A stretch of DNA of 64,000 nt from the NCBI GenBank assembly GCA_905178155.1, contig CAJINV010000001.1:10534311-10598310 (forward strand), read 5' to 3'. Positions 48,400 through 58,024 of this stretch are shown one piece after another. This DNA is from Amoebophrya sp. A120. Taxonomy: Eukaryota > Sar > Dinophyceae > Syndiniales > Amoebophryaceae. The translations under genes and the position numbers were made by a program. The first letter of the stretch is position 1. Each line of letters starts with the position of its first letter. The notes under the pieces were generated by a model that was given only the letters and a program-made list of their open reading frames with translations, did no database searches and was not told the origin of the DNA.

Positions 48400-51300
48400 A
48401 TGGGTGGTTGTTGTGCCAGCTCCATGGAGGGAGGAGGCGGCAGCCCTTTGAAGTCGTTTCTCGATTTTGTCCCGGACAGCGCCAAGGTCAAAACGGTGCA
48501 GGCCCGTGTAGGGGACCACGGCGTGGATTGCATCATCTTCACCTTTCTCGATGGCTCTAAGAAAGTGTTCGGGAACGACCCCGGCGAGAAAGCCGCGACC
48601 AACCGGGCCTCTCGGCGGGGTAGCGTAGTTTCCAGCGGCATTGCTCGCGACAGCGCGCAGAGCGCCCGAAGTGAGCTGACCGACGACGAGGACGAACCGT
48701 ACGGTATTGCCAACCCGGGTGCCCAGATGTCCGAGGTAGTGACGCTGAAGCCGGAGGATGGGGAATACATTGTGTCGGTCTTCCAGAAGACGCACTCTGT
48801 GCGCTGGCGCTTGCGCAAGCCCGCAGACGACGAGTCCGGGTTTCGGAATTCGCCCGTGCTGGAGTGGGTGGCCTTCCGCACCAACGTGGGAACTCTCGTG
48901 TCCTTCGGCCACGAAAACCGCGGCGGGCAGGCGGAGCAAGTCCGGTTCTGGAACCTGCCGCTCGGCCACGCGTTGACCGGACTGCAGCTCGAAAAAGCGG
49001 CCGATATCACCCAGGACATGGAGAACGACGACTTCACCAATCCCGACAACGCCGAAACCAACTGCGCGCCGATCAAGGAGCTGCAATGCGCAGACGTTGC
49101 GGCTGCAGTGACCACCTACGCGGGTTCGACCGCTCTCGCGAAGCAGCTGAAAAACTCGCCGCGCTGCTTGCAGGTGGCCACGATTCGCGGGCGCTCCGGT
49201 GCCTACATTGATTGTGTCGAGTTCGAGCTCACGGACGGCACGCTGTGCACGGCCGGGAATCCGAACGGCGGCGACGCAAGGGGCGATTGGCCATTGTTTC
49301 CTGGTTCTTTGACGACTTTTTGCCGCGTGCTGGTTTATCACCCAATGTAAGCCGTCTGCCCAGACCACGCCGCGCCCTTCCCAGAACACGCCGCGCCCTG
49401 CCCAGACCGCGCCGCAATGCCTAGACAACGCCGCGCTATGCCCAATCACTACACGCGCCCCGCCGACATTGCGTGCCTTGCCTCTGAACCTTGCGATGGT
49501 CATGTGCACATAACGACGTGGAAAATTTTCGTGCGCGCTAGCAGTTACAAGGTCTTTCTTGCGACGTGAGTTTCTAGGTATGAGTGTGAGTGTGTATCTG
49601 TCCCTCGGTTGACTCAGTTGTATGTGTCTAATTTTTGCTTGTTGCGTAGACGTATTCTAGGAAATGGGACGCGGACGTGCGACAGAACGCGAAATCAAGT
49701 GAACTCTGTTAGCCACGAGTCTGCAAAACTTGCTATATTCGAACACATAAGCCTAACATTATCCAAAAAATACATTCGCCCAGGTGAAATGGTGACTTTC
49801 GTCTCGCAACTCGTTCTCGGGGACATTGGCAATCGCGATGGCATGGACACGACGCTTTTTGCTGTGTGCCTCCGTACGAACCTTGGCCGTGCCGCGCACT
49901 TTGGCCGGTGGGATTGCACAGCTGGGAAGTGGTGCGACACGGGGCGGTACCGCGGAGACCTGCCCGGCAACAAGCTCCTGTCCCCCGATGGCAAAGCCTG
50001 TGTCGGGGTGCAGCTGAAGTGGGGCAGCGGCTTTTGTCCGCCGGTCGTGGGCCTGGAACTGCGGGACATCACCTCCGGAAAAACCGCTCCGGCCGAGATC
50101 TCCGAAGACGACATGATTCGGTGCAGGCACTGCGAGGACGCGTACGAAACCCTGGAGGTGAACCAGATCGAATTCCCGGAGGACTCCCCTTACGGCGGGA
50201 CGGTGCAGTGGATCTGCAAGAAGTGCGACAACTGGTGCGCGTGTGACGAAAACACCATGGAGGAGCGCACCGAGAGGATTTTGTACTGCAAAAATTGCAA
50301 CTACTGCAAGCACGCGCCGGGGTACGGCTGCGCCTTCCAACTCGGAGACGCCGCCGCAAATTTGGTCGACAAGACGGAGGCGCGCAAAAGTCAGCAACTG
50401 CCCCCGGCGAAGAAACCCGACGGAACGCCGGACTACGAGGCCATGGCCGCGAGATTCAACCAAATGGTCGGGGCGTTTCGCACCAGTACCGTGTCGGACG
50501 AGTCCACGCGCAGCAGCGAAAAAATCCCCACGGGTGCCGGAATCGACAACTGGCAGTATCTGCCGCTGGAGCAGAGGCGATTCGCCGAGAATTTTACCAT
50601 TACGAGTTGTGCTCTGCAAGGGACTCTCGGCAGCGCGATGGATCCGATGGCCGACTCGAATCCACTGCTTCACGGGGTCACCCACCGCGACCTGATCCGG
50701 TACCTCGTGATGCTGGAGGACCTCCAGGACGTTTATGCAGTAGGAGACGCGGTGCGCCAATGCCGTCCCCCGGCCGAGGGCCGCCTGGCAGACAACGACA
50801 CCGAGTTGGGGAACAGGGTCTTGGAACTCTTTCTGATGAACGGCGACCCGGTCTTCCTTCCCGCAAACGGAACAAGTGCGGGCACGAAGAAGCTGTCGGC
50901 GGATGCGACCGCGAAGCTGCAGGAGCAGTTGTCTGCGGAGTACAAGGGCCGCCCCGAGGGCACCAAAGACTGGGACAACGCGATCATGCTGCACGACATC
51001 GGCATCACGATCGCGGACACCCCGCTCCCCGGCGCTGGCTTAATGTCCGCGGGAAAAGAGGTGTCCAGCACCAACACGACGGCCTTGTCGTGCTCCGGAA
51101 AGCTGCCAAGCGGCACGGTCGACGATGCGAAGATGATCACACTCGGCCGGCCCTACTTCAATTCGGCCTCTTTAGACAAGCAAATTGCTGCTGCGCCGAA
51201 GAACCAGAAAGGTGCAGTTGCAGATCTTGGGCCGGAGAACGCCTTGCGGAACCTGGTGCCCCACTGGATGGCGTTCAACGAGTTCACCATCCGTGACTTG

Positions 51301-53768
51301 AAGATGACTGGGGCTGTCCCGCAGGCCATGTGGAGCTACCACCCCGACTTGTTCGATTTAACGACGGAGTACGTCTTTGTGGGCGAGAACGGCGACGTTC
51401 TGGAGGACAGCCAGCTGCTCTCCGACCTGAATTGGGAAATTGCCGGGCTGTTTTTGAAACGCAACGTTGATGACGACGAAGAGGATGGAGAGGGAAACAC
51501 GTACGCCTCGGTTCCCTCGGGACGCAGGTCCCGGATGTCGCAGCGAATGCGGATCACCGAGAGCGAACTACCGGAGGACGAGGTCGGGGAAATTCTCGAG
51601 AATCAGAACCACCCGCTGCACAAGCACTTCAGGAAACTACAACGTTACTTGCACGACAAATTCGATATGGGATTGTCCCGGAACGATGAGGAAATACTGG
51701 CACGTATCGCCCGCTGCTTCTACGGCACCAGGCCGCTTCAGCCGGACGCGTCGTGGAACCAGTTCGTGCTGGAGCCCCGCAAGCGCTACATCGAGGAAAT
51801 GGACGAGCGGCGCGCGGGCGGTTATTTCAGTGAAAAATGCCCCCACCCCCAAAGTTGCAAAAATTTGTGATGCGAAATTTCCAAATGAAAACTTTTTGTA
51901 ATGCATGAAAGGAGTATGAATCTTTCTGATGTAGAGTCTAGGCGTGTATCGCATCGCTTGCATGAAAAGCGCTGCTCTTGCTGGGGTCTGTAAATTTTTG
52001 CTATTCACGATTGGACGCCTGTGATGCTGATAGATGCAAGAGGGCGACTGTTTCATTTGGAAAGGTTTGCATATACAAATGCTCCCAAGTTCGGGGGTGG
52101 GGGCATTTTTCATTGTAATAGCGGTATGGGTTGGTTTATGAGCCGCCCCGGCAAGCCGATGGATCCTGGTCGCATCGGTAACGGCAGCATCGTCCAATTT
52201 TTCGACCTGGGCAAGGATGACAGTGCGAAGCTGCAGAAGCTCGTCGTGTGGCACAGCAGCACCACCGTGCTCGGACTGCAGACGTTTTGGAAGGGTGCTG
52301 CCGAAATTGCCTACCCGCCCCGCTGCCCGCTGGCCCGTATTTTCAGCTGGGCCGGAAGCTGGCAGTCCTCGAATTTCGGTTGTGTGGTGGTGCAGCACGA
52401 CCTGCACTTCAAAGTCGGCGACACGTCTCGGGGAAGCGCGTACCAAATCCAGGCCCCGTTGGCGGGCGGAAACGGAAACCTCGAAGACAATGCGCACATG
52501 TCCCCCGCCGCCGCCGCGTTTCCGAGCGGCAGCGGCGCCGACGGTTTCACTTTGTTGGACGGGGATAGTGGGGACAAAAAGGTGGCGGACATTCTGAAAC
52601 AGCAGCTGTTCTTCGACAAAGGGTCATCTTCGAACAATCCCCCCTACTACGAGTGCCGCGCCGGCGACGGCCTGGTCACGCGGACGATCGTGGACTCGAT
52701 TGAGATCGGGAAGAACCTATCGCAAGAAAAAACTGTTTCACTGTGAACTTGTGATGCATAGAATGGAGCACAGAATGATTTGTCTTGCTACATCTGCAAC
52801 ACATTGCATTTTTGCGTGTGTTTCCCATTGGAAAGCGCGCATTGCAAATTTTTCGTTTCATGTGTCGCAAACTTGTGATGCAGATCTTGCAAAATCATCA
52901 CAGTGAAACAGTTTTTTCTCACGATAGAACCTGTACGGCGTCTACTGCACGGTGAGGTGGAACGTGCTGGAGCCCCGCGCCGCGGACAGCTTCGGCGCCA
53001 CGCCCGACTACAGCGGGATTCCCGTCGTCGGCACGCAGGAGTGGACCAAACTGGACGTGCCCGGGTTCGAGGAGGACCCGTTGACCGCCGGGGACGACGT
53101 GAACATGCTGAAGCGCATGAAGGACGAGGTGAAGATGTCCGTCCTCACGTTGGACAGCAACGAAACGGTTGCCCAAATCCGCGCGTACATTCCGAATGGC
53201 GGCGACCAGGAGCTCGTGGACGACCGGAACACGCCCCACATCGCCGGGCTGCGCGTCGTCACCTCCGACAACAAGGTGCTACTGGCGGGACTGACCAATC
53301 TGTTTTTCTCGAAGGACCGCCATGCGGAGTTTGTCGGCTTATCAAATGCAAAAATGTCTGGGTCTGGAAGAATGCATGTTTGTCATGCTTGTCTGGCATG
53401 ACTCATTAATCTGTCATGCAAGTTACCCAAGAGCCCCATTTTTCTGTGATGCAGAAACAAACGCAGTTTGTCATGTAGAATCAATAGGCAACACCTAGAA
53501 GCTCAGAAAATTGTCATGCTGAGCCAGCACTTGTGGCCTCATCATGAGACGCCACCCAGCATCACAAGTTTCCAGACCCAGACACTTTTACATTTGATAC
53601 GGCTACTACGACTTCAACTTCGAAACCGACGGCGGCTCCGCGTTCGGCGGCCTCACGGGAGGCTACGGGGATGGGAAATTGCTCTGGATTAACGCTCTGA
53701 ATGGCGATCAGGCCGGCCCGCTCAAAGGCATGCTTGACGCTGAAAAACAAGAACGCATGTGGGCGTAA
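48400..53768 (+). CDS. Unrecognised MGGCC-starting, Cys-rich protein with an internal repeated module (predicted 1368 aa)
   Basis: Exons: 48400-49303, 49784-51822, 52126-52717, 52932-53339 and 53605-53768; sum 4107 nt, a multiple of three. The first intron (480 bp) is GT-AG and three breaks are introners. The N-terminus MGGCCASS fits myristoylation on Gly2 with palmitoylation of the adjacent Cys, so membrane attachment is likely. A similar module occurs on both sides of the first intron: FRTNVGTLVSFG ... GHALTGLQLE and LRTNLGRAAHFG ... GKACVGVQLK, which supports one gene; the first part also has weak jacalin-lectin-like strands (VDCIIFTFLDGSK, IDCVEFELTDGT). Around residues 420-490 a Cys cluster (CRHCED, CKKCDNWCACDE, CKNCNYC) looks zinc-binding. 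The C-terminal exons are beta-rich. I do not recognise the family. Confidence 0.72.
49358..49461. repeat. Degenerate 19-22 bp tandem repeat in the first intron of the MGGCC gene
   Basis: About five units of the form GCCCAGACCACGCCGCGCC start near 49358, 49379, 49400, 49419 and 49440. Read in frame it gives the spurious RPRRALPRTRR run; it lies within the predicted 480-bp intron. Confidence 0.7.
51823..52120 (+). mobile_element. Introner, family B (298 bp), in the MGGCC gene
   Basis: Flanked by GCGGT (51818-51822 and 52121-52125). The left end is TATTTCAGTGAAAAATGCCC and the right end GCATTTTTCATTGTAATA. It is near-identical along its length to the VPS13 copy at 14655. Excision joins DERRAGG to MGWFMSRPGK, phase 0. 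Confidence 0.93.
52718..52926 (+). mobile_element. Introner, family D (209 bp), in the MGGCC gene
   Basis: Flanked by GAACC (52713-52717 and 52927-52931). The ends are TATCGCAAGAAAAAACTGTT and, inverted, TATCGTGAGAAAAAACTGTT. Excision joins SIEIGKN to LYGVYCTVRWN in frame. Confidence 0.92.
53340..53599. mobile_element. Introner, family A (260 bp, diverged interior), in the MGGCC gene
   Basis: Flanked by CGGCT (53335-53339 and 53600-53604). The ends are TATCAAATGCAAAAATGTCT and CACTTTTACATTTGATA. The interior matches other family A copies poorly, so orientation is not assigned. Excision joins HAEFVG to YYDFNFETDGG. Confidence 0.92.
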
Positions 53769-55388
53769 GAAATAAAGACGGTATGCTATTGGGCGGCCAT
53801 CTGATGATTGGGCGGCCATCTGATGAAATTCAAACATTGTAGAAGTTTCTGCAGGTTTCGTTTCTCTAGCCACCTGAAGGAAGTCGCGAATGTCAAGTTT
53901 TACGATTTTTTTCACATGCGGTAACTCTAAATTTCACTTTCATCGTATGCTCTTCACCCGCGTTCCTGATTTCCTAACAACCAGCACCACTGGTTGTTTC
54001 ATTGTCAATTTTGTAACCTTCTACTGTGACACGTGGCGTTCTTGACGACAGCGTCAAGGTAGGTAGTAGCAACAAAAGAAAAAAATCTTTCCGGAGCAGG
54101 ATGACGTTTGTCTTGAAAAGGGACTTCTTCGTGGACTCTTTTGCATACAAAACAAGGTCAAGCTATCGCAATCGACTCCTCTCATTACCCGCATGACTGC
54201 TCACCACGCTTTATTTTGGAACAAGAGCAGCGCACTTTCGTTAGTCTCCTACCGCGATCTTAATGCAGAAGCTGTTTATGCAAATAAAACTTGTACTTCA
54301 ACAACGCCAAAAATCGCACGTGAAGATTTTACGACTTTATCGCTGCGCCGCCGTAAATACAGAAAGGGGAAAAATAGATCGCGTTGAGATCCGCCAAGGA
54401 GATAAGTGACAGCGTAGAGGAGTAACAAAGAAAGTTCGTAGTGCGCAACACCGCAATACGACGAGAAAACATCGATCCTTTCGAGTGAGCATGCTGCTTT
54501 TCATCGATTTTACTGCAAAACTTCCTGCTTTAGTAACTTTTCGGATATAAAAATCAATGGTTTTAGGTCGTAAACTATCGTCGCGAAAAAAGTAAGTCTT
54601 ACATCTTGTAGAAGTCAGCTTTAGCCAGTTTATCCGCTTTATCTTTCAGTTAGTCTCAGGCAAAGGTCTCACATTTTCTTCATTCACTTTGCTGCAGGAG
54701 CTCTACCACTGGACGTTTTGTGCTCTCCGCCTCGGCGTTGAGAAGCCTCTTTGGACAATCAAAGAATTTTCTGTATCTGTATCTGTAGCTGGTGACATGA
54801 AGATCATATCGGGCGTCGGCGTCATGCCACTCATCTGCCAAGTGCTGTTGCTGGCCCGGTCGCGAAGATTCCAAACTTTCGCATGAAGTCATTTGTTTCC
54901 CATATTCGTCAAACTGCAGGCTCGGGTCGAACTTGATGTCCTCTTCACTGGTGGATTACTATAGAAATCGGTACTGCTCTCTCCGCGTTTCAATCCAAGA
55001 AATCGGTTGTACCTTCTGCATTTTATTCAAGTCGGTGAATTGCCGCTGACGAGTACTCGGCTCGGTCTTCGAAAGACGCTGCTGGGGTTCGTTCTTTGCA
55101 ATACCATTCTGCTGCATGTAGCAGCTCCAAAAACAAAAATAAACGTGGGTGTGGGAGGACAATATATATTTTTCAACGTTTTCCAGCCCTCGCGGCACCG
55201 CTTGGGCGAAGCCGCCCGCGTACGGTGACGCTTTCTCCCTCTTTTTCACGACAACCACAAGTGTTTCGGCTTCAACTTTCCATCAGAAGGCGTACAGCTT
55301 TTCTTTTTGCTAAACTAAAACTGCAAGCCTCGGCGTATTAAGCATCCATAGTTGTACACAAAAGCTCTTGCTAAGCTTTACCTACAAA
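53769..55388. other. Intergenic region (1.6 kb, the longest gap)
   Basis: Only short open frames with no recognisable similarity (for example 64 codons at 54193-54387, Lys/Arg-rich at its end). The composition is AT-richer than the genes. It begins with the 19-bp duplication at 53788-53825. No introner termini. A small gene cannot be excluded. Confidence 0.55.
53788..53825. repeat. Perfect 19-bp tandem duplication in the 3' flank
   Basis: Two exact copies of ATTGGGCGGCCATCTGATG (53788-53806 and 53807-53825) lie 20 bp after the stop codon of the MGGCC gene. Confidence 0.9.
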
Positions 55389-57438
55389 ATGGCGCTGCCA
55401 CAACAAATTGAAATGACGGAGGTCCTCGGGGCGACCAAGGTCAGCCCCCTAGAGGAGGTGGTGGTGGAAGGCAACCATATGATGATTGCGCCCATACAGG
55501 AAAACATGGGGATGCCGAAGGATGTCTTCGGCAAAGGACCCGTGACAATCAGACAAAAGGTAGAGAATACTGGGATAGGAGTTTGGGTTTGAATTTTACT
55601 ACGATCACGATGAGCAGAGACATCGCTTCGGGCGTGCTTTTCGGACGCACACTCTTGCTGGGTCCAATACATAATTGACAATAAGAATATGTAAAGGTAA
55701 ACACGTACACTATCTCTATCACTACTTCAGCAAATCTATACCTCAAACATATCAGGTGACGAAGCGCAATAAATTGCATCGAGTTGGTCTCTATCCACAG
55801 TAAATTTCCTGTACATGTACAAATGCGAATTCTGCATGACAAAGCTTTCTTATAATTCTGCTCAGCATGACAAGCGGCATGCTCCAAGTTGGTGAAATTT
55901 GTGATGCATTTTGTACATGTGCAGGAAATTTGTATTGCATAGTCTCGAAGTGCGATTTGAACAACCGATACAACGTGACCACTGTATCAAATGCAAATAT
56001 GTCTGGGTCTGGAAGAATGCTGGAATTTGTCATGCAGAGTTTGCATGACCCATAAGGTCTGTGATGCATGCCCTAGCATCAGAGATTCTGCGATGGCTTT
56101 CTGATGCTCATACCGCATGAGAAATGCCCTCTCCGCGTAGCAAAAATTGGGACTCTTTTGCTGTTCATGCAATACAGATTTTATGTAGAATGAATCCAAA
56201 GGTAGCATTACAAGCTGCTTCCTTCCAGACCCAGATATTTTTACAGTTGATACACTGCGGAGGGCAACCACTACTACTTCCAGGAGGACACGTATCGCAA
56301 GAAAAAAGTGTTACAGTTACACATTGTGTTGCAGGCCAAGCAAGACAGACCAGCTCTGTCATGCCGGATATGCCTAGGAGCTTCGTTTCATAGGTGTTTT
56401 CCCTTAGTATTTCTGAATTGCAAGCTTTCTCTCTCATGCGCAGAAATTTGTGTTGGTGAATTGACAACAAATGTGTACTAACTGTAACACTTTTTTCGTG
56501 GGATAACACGCCGTGCATGATGCGTCAATGCTGCGGCGAGGCCCGGTCCTTCACCGTTGATTTGCACAACAGCAACGATTCCAACTCCGGGCCAAAGCTG
56601 TACTCCGGCGAGAAACAGAACGTTACCTTCCACAAATGCATCCCCCTCGCCTGCCTCCCCATGTGTCGCCCAGAAATGATCGTATATGATAGATTGCTGA
56701 TGTTGTCTAGTACTAGAACTAGTACGACACTGATTTCAACTAGTTTTTTCGGCTTGTTGGGGCAGCGCCAGCGTAGTTATTCTTGAATGAAGTTCTGGAA
56801 GATTCAAACACATAAAAACTCAGGTGTTCAACAAAGTGACGGGCAAGAAAGTCGGGTCGATCCGGGACCCTTTTATGTGTTGCAATGTCACCGAGACCAT
56901 CAAGGATGCTGATGGGAAGGTCTTGTACTACATGGAGGGGCAGTGCTATGCAAGCAAAAAACTGTGTTTAGTGTAACTTTCTTTGGCCGGCAGCATCACA
57001 AATTTTCTCTACATGACAGAGAAAACCTGTCAAGCGTGGCTGGTAAGGCAAAACACACACGGAAAGAGGACTTCATGGCTGTCTGGCATGACAGGTGTAA
57101 CTCTCTTGCATGTTCTGCATTTACAAAGTTACACTTACGCAGTTTTTTTCTTGCATAAGTGCCTACAGCTCGGGTTTTACCTGCCCTGCTGCTTCGACAT
57201 CGAGTTCCCCATCGAGTCGGACCAGACGAAGGGGCGGGAAGGCAAGGGCATGTTTTACAAGCGGGCGGGTGGGTGCATGGAGTTCCTGTGCGGAGACCTG
57301 GCCTCCAAGTTCGAAGTGGAGTTCCCCCCCGATGCGGACACAGACGACAAGAAGGCGCTGCTGGTCATGAGCTCCATGATGATCGATATGATCTACTTCG
57401 AAAAACAGGACCGGTGCAAGCCGAAGAGGAACAAGTAA
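55389..57438 (+). CDS. Phospholipid scramblase family protein
   Basis: Scramblases of the PLSCR family are Ca-responsive, palmitoylated membrane proteins that collapse lipid asymmetry. Pieces: 55389-55559, about 55766-55791, 55947-55984, 56258-56292, 56511-56681, 56824-56946 and 57163-57438. Joined, they give the family order: ITI-type strand (VTIRQK), INCIELVSKCDLNNRYNV, NHYYFQEDT, the Cys motif RQCCGEARSF, KCIPLACLPMC, VGSIRDPF, YYMEGQC, YLPCCFDIEF, and a C-terminal helix KALLVMSSMMIDMIYFE. Four introners interrupt it, three of them within 460 bp. The intron 56682-56823 is GT-AG. The junction between 55559 and about 55766 is unresolved: a GT donor at 55560 does not meet an AG in the right phase, so it may be non-canonical. 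The acidic stretch PPDADTDDK may replace the usual Ca-binding loop. Confidence 0.85.
55792..55941. mobile_element. Introner, family F (150 bp), in the scramblase gene
   Basis: Flanked by GTCTC (55787-55791 and 55942-55946). The ends are TATCCACAGTAAATTTCCTG and, inverted, TATGCAATACAAATTTCCTG, with the inverted match continuing into ACATGTACAAA. Excision joins INCIELV to SKCDLNNRYNV, the normal scramblase reading. Confidence 0.88.
55985..56252 (-). mobile_element. Introner, family A (268 bp), in the scramblase gene
   Basis: Flanked by CACTG (55980-55984 and 56253-56257). The left end is TATCAAATGCAAATATGTCT and the right end ATATTTTTACAGTTGATA. Its interior runs in the same direction as the PP2C copy at 500. 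Excision joins NRYNVTT to AEGNHYYFQ. Confidence 0.92.
56293..56505 (+). mobile_element. Introner, family E (213 bp), in the scramblase gene
   Basis: Flanked by ACACG (56288-56292 and 56506-56510). The ends are TATCGCAAGAAAAAAGTGTT and, inverted, TATCCCACGAAAAAAGTGTT. Excision joins FQEDT to PCMMRQCCGE, matching the spacing of animal scramblases. Confidence 0.93.
56947..57157. mobile_element. Introner, family G (211 bp, D-related), in the scramblase gene
   Basis: Flanked by AGTGC (56942-56946 and 57158-57162). The ends are TATGCAAGCAAAAAACTGTG and, inverted, TATGCAAGAAAAAAACTGCG. The interior resembles the D copy at 39691. Excision joins YYMEGQC to LQLGFYLPCC. Confidence 0.92.
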
Positions 57439-58024
57439 AAGAACCAGGTCGGCATTTTCGATCAGATGAATGAAGGTTTTTTTCTGCTGAGGCGTAGCAC
57501 CAGTGTGTGTTGATCAGCTACTAAGTATTCTCTCCTACATCGATATGTTGCACGAATGCTTATGCTGCAAATCGTCGGATATGGTTGAGTAATTACCACC
57601 TTCTCGATGATTTCAAGTGTATTTAGTAATCAAGTAGTAGTTTCAACTCTGTTTCGCTTCGCACTTTCTGCTAAGATGCGAGCTCCAGTAATCCTTGCTT
57701 GATATGCATCACGGTATGCGTAGTGTCACTCTCAACCCGAACCGTATGTCTATGTGTACGATGAACGTCTCCCGTTGACATTGTTGTTGACCAAGAAAAA
57801 AGAAGAACGCTCATGGAAACGATAGTAAAAAAATGCAATCATTGCATTGGGGCAACTAATCTGTTGCGCAAGCCGTAACCAGTACGCTATCCTTGACAGC
57901 TCGTCGTGTTCGACGAAAATAATTAGTTCGCTGGAGCTGGAAAAGAACTACTCCATATGTTTTGTTTTCTCCCATATGTCCAGACACAAAGCCGTGCGTA
58001 TAGCGCACCCGCACCCTCCTAAAA
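57439..58024. other. Intergenic region
   Basis: About 590 bp without coding signal or introner termini. Confidence 0.6.

Noticed and set aside
49304-49783. Two separate genes, one ending at 49350 and another starting near 49609 or 49789
   Set aside because: A GT-AG phase-1 join (49303 to 49784) gives one frame, the total length is a multiple of three, and related modules lie on both sides.
48385-50994. Long minus-strand open frames of 374 and 411 codons
   Set aside because: They lie opposite GC-rich coding exons of the MGGCC gene and have no motif of their own.
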